Shown one piece after another: positions 58,167 to 64,000 of a DNA stretch of 64,000 nt. Position numbers and translations under genes: made by a program. The DNA is from CAWCDJ01 sp963796485 (GTDB lineage: Bacteria > Acidobacteriota > Terriglobia > Bryobacterales > Bryobacteraceae), in NCBI GenBank assembly GCA_963796485.1, contig CAWCLV010000012.1, positions 62,001-126,000 on the forward strand, in the 5' to 3' direction. Each line of letters starts with the position of its first letter. Within the stretch, counting starts at the first letter, position 1. The notes under the pieces were generated by a model, which was not told where the DNA came from, searched no databases, and saw nothing but the letters and a program-made list of their open reading frames with translations.

Positions 58167-60536
58167 ATGCAATCAACGAGACAGAGACGGGAGTTTTGCA
58201 CGTTACGGCCGGTCGAAGGCGAGCTGCTTGCCGACCGGCTGAAAGGTGCTCCCCTGTCTACCGGGGAACTTTTTCGCTTCGCCATCGATATCGGCGTCCG
58301 CCTCCACGACGCTCACATTCGGAATACGGTACACGGCTGCATCTCGCCATCGGCCATCCTGATCACCGCGGCAGGCGCGCGGATCCTCTGTCCGGAGGAC
58401 TCCACCGGACCTGAGTCGGTGGCGTATAGAGCACCCGAGCAGGTACGCGGAGCCTGCGCGGACGAACGCTCCGACATTTTCGCCTACGGCGCACTCGTCT
58501 ACGAAATGGCCGGCGGCCGGAAGGCATTTCCGGGAGCTTCGGGCTCGGTGGACCGTGAGATTCTCGAATCGCACCCGGCCGAGTTGGCCTGCCCGCCGGC
58601 GGTTCGCGACGCCATCCTCCCCGTGATCGCCTCATGCCTCGAGAAGGACCCGGATGCGCGCAGGCAGAGGATTCAGACCGCAGTGCTGGAGTTGCGCCTG
58701 CGGCGTCCGAAGCCCGTGCAGGAAGTGCCGGGCCCAAAGCCGGTGCGGAAATCCGTCGCGCGCTCCCGGAGGCGCTGGGGGCGCGTCCTTTCGGTGCCAG
58801 TTGCACTCCTGGTCCTCGGCGGGGTGGCAGCCGCGCTTTACTTTTCCGGCAGGCCCGCCGCCCCGAAGGCCCGCCCCCTCCCCCGGACAACGGACCCGTT
58901 GAGTTACGGCGGGACGCCGGCGGTCTCTCCTGACGGGCGAAGCGTAGTTTTCCCGGCGCCCGGGCCGGATGGCGGGAGGGTATTGTGGATCAGGCGCCTG
59001 GATGGCACCCGCAGCTTCCCACTTCCCGGCACGGAAAACGGATCCGAGCCGTTCTGGTCTCCCGACGGGCAGGCCATCGGTTTTTTCGCGGACGGCGCCT
59101 TGAAGAGGACCGGCTCCGAAGGCGGTGAGCCGGCCACGATCTGCCAGGCATCGCGGGCGCCCGCCGGAGGCGCCTGGGGCAGAAACGGCACGATCCTCTT
59201 CGCACCCGGGCGCAGCGGCGGCCTGTTCGCCGTGAGTGCGTCCGGCGGGACCGCCGAACCGGTATTGGCGCCCGATCCGGCGAAATCGGAAATGGCCTAT
59301 CTTTGGCCCCAGTTCCTGCCGGGAGACAACCAGTTCATCTTTTTCGGCCTCACCGCCGAACTGCGGACCACCGGCATCTACGCCGGTTCGAGCAGCTCGC
59401 CGGCACGCACTTTCCTTCTTGCCGCCCAGACCGGCGCCGTGTACGCGGCGGATACCGCCGGTGCGGGGCACCTCCTTCTGATTCGCGGGCGCGATCTGAT
59501 CGCCCAGCCCTTCGATGCGGCCAAGGCGCGCATTTCGGGATCTCCCACCGTGGTTGCAAGCGATGTCGGCGCCGTTTGGAGCTCTTCCCTGGCTCCGGTC
59601 TCGGTTTCGGAAACCGGAACGCTGGTATACCAGCCGCTGGGCCGGCCCACGCGGCGGCTCGCCTGGGTGGGGCGGAACGGAAACCTGCTCGCCTCCATCG
59701 GAGAGACCGGCGAATGGGGGCAGCCGAGCGTCTCCCCCGCGGGCGACCGCGCCATGGTCGCGAAGCTGGACGCCGTTTTGGGGGCCTCCACGGCTTGGAT
59801 CGTCGATGCCTCGGGCGCATCGCGGCGCCTTCTGAGCGCTCCGGTGGGCGAGCAGTCGGCCGTCTGGTCTCCGGACGGACGACGTGTGGCCGCGGCTCTT
59901 TCGGATCCGGCCGGAACGCGATGGGACCTCTACGTTCGGCGGGCGGAGGGCATAGGCGAATCGGTGCTGCTCTTCCGCGATACCCACGCGATACAACCGA
60001 CCGGCTGGTCGCGCGATGGCGCCTATGTCCTGTTCACGCGCGATGGCCGGGCAATGCCCTCCGAGGTCTGGGGGTTCTCTTTCGCGGCGCGAACTGCCCG
60101 CCCGATCGTCTCGACGGCCGCGCCCGCCACCCACGGGGCGCTTTCTCCGGACTCGAAATGGCTGGCGTTTGAGTTGGACGGGTCCGGCACGCCCTCGGTC
60201 TGGGTGCAGCCGTTCGGCGGGTTCGAGACCGCCCTCCACAAGCGATTCTGCGTCGCCGCCGGCGCCGCGCTCCCCCGCTGGAAGGGCGATGGCACGGAAC
60301 TCTACTACCTGGATCTGGCCGGCCGCATGATGGCCGTAACGGTTCACCCTGACGGGAACGAACTGACGTTCGAAGCGCCGCGACCGCTCTTCCATTTCCA
60401 GTCCGCGCCGCAAACATGGAACCTCTACGACGTTTCCTCCGATGGAGGGCGGTTTCTCGTGAATCTGCCCTTCGAGTGGTCCGGCAGCTCGGCCATCAGT
60501 ATCGTCACCGGCTGGAATCGCCGCCTGAAACGGTGA
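58167..60536 (+). CDS. N-lobe-less pseudokinase fused to TM helix and TolB-type propeller
   Basis: 789 residues from ATG 58167; a TTG at 58122 is possible, and a TAA at 58110-58112 in the same frame rules out a missing N-lobe upstream. The protein begins inside a Ser/Thr kinase fold: EGELLADRLKGAPLS matches helix D, VHGCISPSAILI stands where VHRDLKPxNIL should be, ARILCPED replaces the DFG segment, yet YRAPEQVRG and DERSDIFAYGALVYEMAGG (about 88-117) are well kept. No glycine loop, VAIK lysine, HRD or DFG, so catalysis is not expected. One TM helix (about 208-227) leads to a beta-propeller with repeated SPDG motifs (GGTPAVSPDGRSVVF, EPFWSPDGQAIGFF, AVWSPDGRRVAAAL). Likely an envelope scaffold or sensor derived from the common kinase-TolB fusions. 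Confidence 0.82.
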   Translation: MQSTRQRREFCTLRPVEGELLADRLKGAPLSTGELFRFAIDIGVRLHDAHIRNTVHGCISPSAILITAAGARILCPEDSTGPESVAYRAPEQVRGACADERSDIFAYGALVYEMAGGRKAFPGASGSVDREILESHPAELACPPAVRDAILPVIASCLEKDPDARRQRIQTAVLELRLRRPKPVQEVPGPKPVRKSVARSRRRWGRVLSVPVALLVLGGVAAALYFSGRPAAPKARPLPRTTDPLSYGGTPAVSPDGRSVVFPAPGPDGGRVLWIRRLDGTRSFPLPGTENGSEPFWSPDGQAIGFFADGALKRTGSEGGEPATICQASRAPAGGAWGRNGTILFAPGRSGGLFAVSASGGTAEPVLAPDPAKSEMAYLWPQFLPGDNQFIFFGLTAELRTTGIYAGSSSSPARTFLLAAQTGAVYAADTAGAGHLLLIRGRDLIAQPFDAAKARISGSPTVVASDVGAVWSSSLAPVSVSETGTLVYQPLGRPTRRLAWVGRNGNLLASIGETGEWGQPSVSPAGDRAMVAKLDAVLGASTAWIVDASGASRRLLSAPVGEQSAVWSPDGRRVAAALSDPAGTRWDLYVRRAEGIGESVLLFRDTHAIQPTGWSRDGAYVLFTRDGRAMPSEVWGFSFAARTARPIVSTAAPATHGALSPDSKWLAFELDGSGTPSVWVQPFGGFETALHKRFCVAAGAALPRWKGDGTELYYLDLAGRMMAVTVHPDGNELTFEAPRPLFHFQSAPQTWNLYDVSSDGGRFLVNLPFEWSGSSAISIVTGWNRRLKR

Positions 60537-60631
60537 CCGTTTCTCCCCGGGTCGCGCCTGCTTTCGTGTTTCTGCGTTTTTAAGTCATTTACTTACAATA
60601 GCTTGGCGACAAAAAAAGGCACTGGCCCGAG

Positions 60632-60640
60632 TGCTACAAT
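60632..60640 (+). promoter_or_regulatory. Extended -10 of the small gene
   Basis: TGC-TACAAT, an extended -10, about 38 bases before the ATG at 60678. No proper -35 is present; a second TACAAT lies at 60594-60599. Confidence 0.4.
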
Positions 60641-60677
60641 GAAAGTGTTCCCCTCCAGAAAGTTCAGGGTAGGCGTT

Positions 60678-60821
60678 ATGAAGACCCGCAAGTTTTGGTT
60701 CGATGAAGACCCCGAAGGTGAAATTTACGAAAATCTGGCTTGGGATCTGCCGGGCTTCCGCCGTCACGGGAGCAAGCCCCGCTCATCCGACAAACCGAAG
60801 ACACCCCGATCCAAGAGCTGA
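60678..60821 (+). CDS. 47-residue protein of unknown function
   Basis: MKTRKFWFDEDPEGEIYENL begins the protein; the remainder is AWDLPGFRRHG and a basic, Lys/Ser/Pro-rich tail. AGG lies five bases before the ATG. Upstream in-frame codons to 60603 could extend it, but the extended -10 at 60632-60640 makes those untranslated. A terminator with a T-run follows 9 bp after the stop, so it is probably a single-gene transcript. Acidic head and basic tail with aromatic residues; no TM, no known domain. Confidence 0.55.
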   Translation: MKTRKFWFDEDPEGEIYENLAWDLPGFRRHGSKPRSSDKPKTPRSKS

Positions 60822-60830
60822 AGCGGCACT

Positions 60831-60854
60831 GATCGGGTGACCGGATCTTTTTTT
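60831..60854 (+). terminator. Rho-independent terminator after the 47-residue gene
   Basis: GATCGG-GTGA-CCGGATC (60831-60847), a six-pair stem with one bulged G and a GNRA-type loop, followed by seven T (60848-60854). Confidence 0.75.
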
Positions 60855-60896
60855 CGTAGAAGCTCTCCCGGCGATGCCGGAAGCGCGAAGAAAGCC

Positions 60897-60916
60897 TGGT
60901 AATCCTTACATTACCA
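60897..60916. promoter_or_regulatory. Inverted repeat upstream of the OmpA-like gene
   Basis: TGGTAAT-N6-ATTACCA, a perfect 7-bp inverted repeat 110 bp before the lipoprotein start. Size and spacing suit a dimeric repressor or activator; no known consensus is matched. Confidence 0.35.
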
Positions 60917-61026
60917 AAAGGCGCCGCTCCATTATCCTCCCATTCAAGACTCAACAGGGGTCTGAAAACGCACGACTTAACATGAACGGCTGCTTGATTG
61001 CTACGTTGCTCGCGAGGTTTTGAACT

Positions 61027-61791
61027 ATGAAAGCTTTCTTTGCGACCACGTTCATCGTGACAGGCGCCCTGCTTGCCGGTGGCTGCGCAACCAAGAAGTA
61101 TGTCCGTAACACGACTGCTCCGATTCAGGCGAAAGTCGATCAGGTGGGAGAGCAGACGACCCAGAATAGCCAGCAGATCCAGGATACCCGCAACCAGGTA
61201 AAACAGGTTGATGATAAGGCGCAGTCCGGGATCAGTGCGGCACAAGAAAGGGCGGCCGCTGCGGACCAGCACGCGGGAGCCGCCGATCAGCACGCAACCG
61301 AGGCAATGAATCGAGCTTCTCAGGCGGACCAGAAGGCTGACCAGAACTCGAAAAATCTCACCTCGCTGCGCACCGTCGTAGCAAATCTCGACGATTATAA
61401 GCTGCAAACCACGGTGTCGGTGCCGTTCCAGTTCAACAGGTACAAGCTCTCGAACGATGCCCAGCAGGATCTCGACAAACTTGCCGACCAGGTAAAGGCC
61501 GACAAGCGCTACTTTATCGCCGTCGAGGGCTACACTGATGCCTCTGGCTCCAAGCAGTACAACGAATCCCTGAGCCGGCAGCGTGCCAACGCCGTCATGG
61601 AGTATCTGGTCGGCAAGCACGATATTCCGGTCTACCGAATTCACATGATCGGACTTGGCGAGCAGCGTCCGGTGGACGAAGCACACAACCGGGCCGCCCG
61701 CGCCAAGAACCGCCGCGTCGAGGTTAAGGTCTTCAGTGCTGACGAAGTCACCGCGTCCCTGAACCGCGACAGCGCTTCCAACCAGCGCTAG
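61027..61791 (+). CDS. OmpA family lipoprotein with coiled coil
   Basis: 254 residues. Lipoprotein signal with lipobox LAGGC (C20). A Lpp-like, Ala/Gln-rich coiled coil (about 35-118; QAKVDQVGEQTTQNSQQIQD, AADQHATEAMNRASQADQK) is followed by an OmpA C-terminal peptidoglycan-binding domain (about 130-245; VSVPFQFNRYKLSNDAQQDL, VEGYTDASGSKQYNESLSRQ, IGLGEQRPVDEAHNRAARAK, NRRVEVKV). It should tether the outer membrane to the wall. A strong terminator follows 29 bp after the stop. Confidence 0.94.
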   Translation: MKAFFATTFIVTGALLAGGCATKKYVRNTTAPIQAKVDQVGEQTTQNSQQIQDTRNQVKQVDDKAQSGISAAQERAAAADQHAGAADQHATEAMNRASQADQKADQNSKNLTSLRTVVANLDDYKLQTTVSVPFQFNRYKLSNDAQQDLDKLADQVKADKRYFIAVEGYTDASGSKQYNESLSRQRANAVMEYLVGKHDIPVYRIHMIGLGEQRPVDEAHNRAARAKNRRVEVKVFSADEVTASLNRDSASNQR

Positions 61792-61820
61792 CAATTCGTC
61801 TGAGCAGTAAAACCGTCTGG

Positions 61821-61849
61821 GGAGCCGCCGTTGCGCGGCTCCTTTTTTT
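61821..61849 (+). terminator. Rho-independent terminator of the OmpA-like gene
   Basis: GGAGCCGC (61821-61828), loop CGTTGC, GCGGCTCC (61835-61842), then seven T (61843-61849). Its last bases overlap the stop codon of the convergent membrane-protein gene. Confidence 0.93.
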
Positions 61850-62540
61850 ATCTGAGTTCTGCTTTTTTGCCGGGAGGCGCGCGGAAGGTGCGCCACCAGA
61901 TGTAAAGCACCAGCAGGCTGGCAATCAGCATCAGCAGGTTGCCCGCCAGCACTCCGGCAGCGCCGCTGATCGAGCGGATTGCCTCCCCGATCGCCTCGCT
62001 GGTGAACAGGATCCCGAGCGATCCGCTCAAGAGCAGCAGGCGCTTGTCCTCTTCCCGCGAGCCGATCAGCATCGCCCAGAGAGCGAGGTCCAGGATCGCC
62101 GAGCAGAAGTTCAGGTCGCGGGTCCATGGAGTCATCCAGGTGCTGACCATCAGGTCCGGGCCGTAGTGGATCAGGAACGAGACTCCGCCGAACAGCACCG
62201 CGCCCACGACCAGCAGCGCTCTCACCATACGCCTCGGTCCAATCCGCCTGGTGGCGTGGTAAATCAGGCTGATTACGAGGGCATAAACGAGTACTTGCAG
62301 CACGCCCTCGTTGGCCCAATACCACCACACGCGCGAACCCTTGGCTCCGGGCACGCGCATGTAGTAAGCGGCGTTCACGGAGACGTCAATTACGGTGGTC
62401 AGGAAATTTCCGATCGAGTACAGGAAAAACAAAGGATAGCGCCGATAGTGGCCCTGCAGAAGCGCGGCGATGATCAGGATTTCCAAAGGGACGCCGATCG
62501 CCCATGCCGCTACTTGCAGGAAAAATTGCATGACCTCCAA
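61848..62540 (-). CDS. Polytopic membrane protein, about seven TM helices
   Basis: 230 residues (a second ATG three codons in is possible). Hydrophobic segments include FFLQVAAWAIGVPLEILIIA, YPLFFLYSIGNFLTTVIDVS, GVLQVLVYALVISLIYH, ALLVVGAVLFGGVSFLIHYG, SAILDLALWAMLIGS and AGNLLMLIASLLVLYIWWRT, with positively charged loops (RRIGPRRMVR) between. The pattern, small loops and about seven helices, is that of uncharacterised acidobacterial membrane proteins; I know no function. Convergent with the OmpA-like gene, 81 bp downstream of the repeat-protein gene on the same strand. Confidence 0.75.
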   Translation of the reverse strand: MEVMQFFLQVAAWAIGVPLEILIIAALLQGHYRRYPLFFLYSIGNFLTTVIDVSVNAAYYMRVPGAKGSRVWWYWANEGVLQVLVYALVISLIYHATRRIGPRRMVRALLVVGAVLFGGVSFLIHYGPDLMVSTWMTPWTRDLNFCSAILDLALWAMLIGSREEDKRLLLLSGSLGILFTSEAIGEAIRSISGAAGVLAGNLLMLIASLLVLYIWWRTFRAPPGKKAELR

Positions 62541-62621
62541 TTCTAGGACGACCAGGCACTAATAGGAAATCCCTTACCCCTAAAGAGAGACCCCGGCATC
62601 GCGCCAAGTTGAAGAGTCGCG

Positions 62622-63971
62622 TTATGCGGCCAGGCTGGAGCCCGTGCCTTCCCATGGATCCGGCGGCATCGTCGGTCCGTGCTTCTTCAAACTCGACCCC
62701 GTGCCTTCCCACGGATCCGGCGGCATCGTCGGTCCGTGCGCCACCAGGTTCGAGCCCGTGCCTTCCCATGGATCCGGCGGCATCGTCGGTCCGTGCGCCA
62801 CCAGGTTCGAGCCCGTGCCTTCCCATGGATCCGGCGGCATCGTCGGTCCGTGCTTCTTCAAACTCGACCCCGTGCCTTCCCACGGATCCGGCGGCATCGT
62901 CGGTCCGTGCGCCACCAGGTTCGACCCCGTGCCTTCCCATGGATCGGGCGGCATCGTCGGTCCGTGCTTCTTCAAACTCGAGCCCGTGCCTTCCCATGGA
63001 TCCGGCGGCATCGTCGGTCCGTGCGCCACCAGGTTCGAGCCCGTGCCTTCCCATGGATCCGGCGGCATCGTCGGTCCGTGCTTCTTCAAACTCGACCCCG
63101 TGCCTTCCCATGGATCCGGCGGCATCGTCGGTCCGTGCGCCACCAGGTTCGAGCCCGTGCCTTCCCATGGATCCGGCGGCATCGTCGGTCCGTGCTTCTT
63201 CAAACTCGACCCCGTGCCTTCCCACGGATCCGGCGGCATCGTCGGTCCGTGCGCTACCAGGTTCGACCCCGTGCCTTCCCATGGATCCGGCGGCATCGTC
63301 GGTCCGTGCTTCTTCAAACTCGACCCCGTGCCTTCCCACGGATCCGGCGGCATCGTCGGTCCGTGCGCCACCAGGTTCGAGCCCGTGCCTTCCCATGGAT
63401 CCGGCGGCATCGTCGGTCCGTGCGCCACCAGGTTCGAGCCCGTGCCTTCCCATGGATCCGGCGGCATCGTCGGTCCGTGCTTCTTCAAACTCGACCCCGT
63501 GCCTTCCCACGGGTCCGGCGGCATCGTCGGTCCGTGCGCTACCAGGTTCGACCCCGTGCCTTCCCATGGATCCGGCGGCATCGTCGGTCCGTGCGCCACC
63601 AGGTTCGACCCCGTGCCTTCCCACGGATCCGGCGGCATCGTCGGTCCGTGCGCCACCAGGTTCGACCCCGTGCCTTCCCACGGATCCGGCGGCATCGTCG
63701 GTCCGTGCGCTACCAGGTTCGACCCCGTGCCTTCCCACGGATCCGGCGGCATCGTCGGTCCGTGCGCTACCAGGTTCGACCCCGTGCCTTCCCATGGATC
63801 CGGCGGCATCGTCGGTCCGTGCGCCGACATTACCGCATCCGGGATGAGCAGCGCATGAGAAGCCGGACCGACCACATTTCCAGAGAGCATCATGGCCCCA
63901 CAAGCTCCCAGAAACACCGCTACGACGGCGGTAAAGGCAAAGCCGTTGTTCAGGAATCGATGCAAACTCAT
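62622..63971 (-). CDS. Exported protein of 21 near-identical 19-residue repeats
   Basis: 449 residues: a 50-residue leader with a hydrophobic signal segment (FAFTAVVAVFLGACGAMML) ending LLIPDAVMSA, then 21 units of HGPTMPPDPWEGTGS plus a four-residue cassette, NLVA or SLKK-type, the last being SLAA. The invariant core is rich in Pro, Gly and Trp with one Asp and one Glu. The ATG at 63971 has GAGG seven bases upstream. Frames on the other strand are also open across the array but have no signal or ribosome site. No protease, radical SAM, ATP-grasp or other maturase gene is adjacent. Could be a surface repeat protein, a calcium-binding or adhesive stalk, or a multi-core peptide precursor; I do not know the family. 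Confidence 0.8.
   Translation of the reverse strand: MSLHRFLNNGFAFTAVVAVFLGACGAMMLSGNVVGPASHALLIPDAVMSAHGPTMPPDPWEGTGSNLVAHGPTMPPDPWEGTGSNLVAHGPTMPPDPWEGTGSNLVAHGPTMPPDPWEGTGSNLVAHGPTMPPDPWEGTGSNLVAHGPTMPPDPWEGTGSSLKKHGPTMPPDPWEGTGSNLVAHGPTMPPDPWEGTGSNLVAHGPTMPPDPWEGTGSSLKKHGPTMPPDPWEGTGSNLVAHGPTMPPDPWEGTGSSLKKHGPTMPPDPWEGTGSNLVAHGPTMPPDPWEGTGSSLKKHGPTMPPDPWEGTGSNLVAHGPTMPPDPWEGTGSSLKKHGPTMPPDPWEGTGSNLVAHGPTMPPDPWEGTGSSLKKHGPTMPPDPWEGTGSNLVAHGPTMPPDPWEGTGSNLVAHGPTMPPDPWEGTGSSLKKHGPTMPPDPWEGTGSSLAA
62625..63821. repeat. Tandem array, 21 x 57 bp
   Basis: Exactly 21 head-to-tail units of 57 bp with no indels. Base differences inside the conserved 45-bp core are few (for example CCATGG versus CCACGG) and silent in the coding frame. 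The remaining 12 bp come in two main types (NLVA and SLKK). Confidence 0.97.
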
Positions 63972-64000
63972 TACAGACCTCGTGCCGAAGAATTTAAACG

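Noticed and set aside
62740..63780. tRNA-like GGTTCGA motifs in the repeat
   Set aside because: They recur with the 57-bp period and lack an acceptor stem, D-arm and anticodon arm.
62625..63821. CRISPR array
   Set aside because: The 57-bp units abut with no unique spacers and the array is a continuous reading frame; no cas gene is nearby.
62609..63858. Two long rightward frames across the tandem repeat (units like PSHGSGGIVGPC)
   Set aside because: They are open only because the 57-bp period is a multiple of three; no ribosome site and no signal sequence. The unit differences are silent in one of them too, so this is a judgement on context, not proof.

Overview
The window looks like a chromosomal segment of a high-GC Acidobacteriota member of the Solibacter/Bryobacterales type. 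The evidence is the combination of two very long Oar-like TonB-dependent receptors with an N-terminal carboxypeptidase-regulatory domain, three 'orphan' MacB/FtsX-type permeases of the ADOP family (two with a PadR gene), CRTAC1/UnbV proteins, DUF1080 and Gfo/Idh proteins with Tat or Sec signals, and a TolB-propeller kinase-like protein. This is a lineage inference from gene content; no rRNA or tRNA gene is present.

Layout. 1-2.4 kb: the end of an unidentified gene, then a leftward TPR-Gfo/Idh-DUF1080 operon. 2.6-4.2 kb: an isolated type VI secretion cargo remnant (DUF4123 adaptor, a short gene of unknown function and a decayed downstream gene with two in-frame TAG codons). 4.2-8.6 kb: a small membrane protein, DUF3788, an anaerobic sulfatase-maturase-like radical SAM enzyme and an ABC exporter pair. 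8.6-19.5 kb: a leftward TonB receptor-CRTAC1-TPR cluster facing a rightward gene for a membrane-anchored winged-helix protein with two malectin domains, followed by a GH2 glycosidase. 19.6-32 kb: three ADOP permeases, a second Gfo/Idh, two PadR repressors, a DUF1080-type protein and an M20 peptidase. 32-39 kb: DinB, a second TonB receptor facing a second membrane-anchored winged-helix protein, then an FAD oxidoreductase. 39.3-46.1 kb: a leftward L-arabinose operon (sodium symporter, small membrane protein, isomerase, araB, araD) preceded by its LacI regulator and a readable promoter/operator. 46-54 kb: DUF202, ThuA-like, a carboxypeptidase-regulatory-like protein, GH1, SDR, a hybrid histidine kinase and an S41 protease. 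54.4-56.6 kb: a compact osmoprotectant-type ABC importer. 56.7-64 kb: small proteins, a MerR regulator, an N-lobe-less pseudokinase/TolB protein, an OmpA-like lipoprotein, a membrane protein, and an exported protein made of 21 nearly identical 19-residue repeats.

How the parts fit. The content points to uptake and breakdown of plant or microbial glycans: TonB receptors for large ligands, GH2 and GH1 glycosidases, a complete arabinose route to D-xylulose 5-phosphate, and Gfo/Idh, DUF1080 and ThuA proteins of the kind linked to 3-keto-glycoside chemistry.

The two observations I rate highest are (1) the repeated pairing of a TonB receptor with a divergent membrane-anchored winged-helix regulator, both intergenic regions carrying tandem GTAAC half-sites about one helical turn apart, and (2) the 21 x 57-bp repeat gene at the right end, whose point differences are silent while two alternative C-terminal cassettes alternate.
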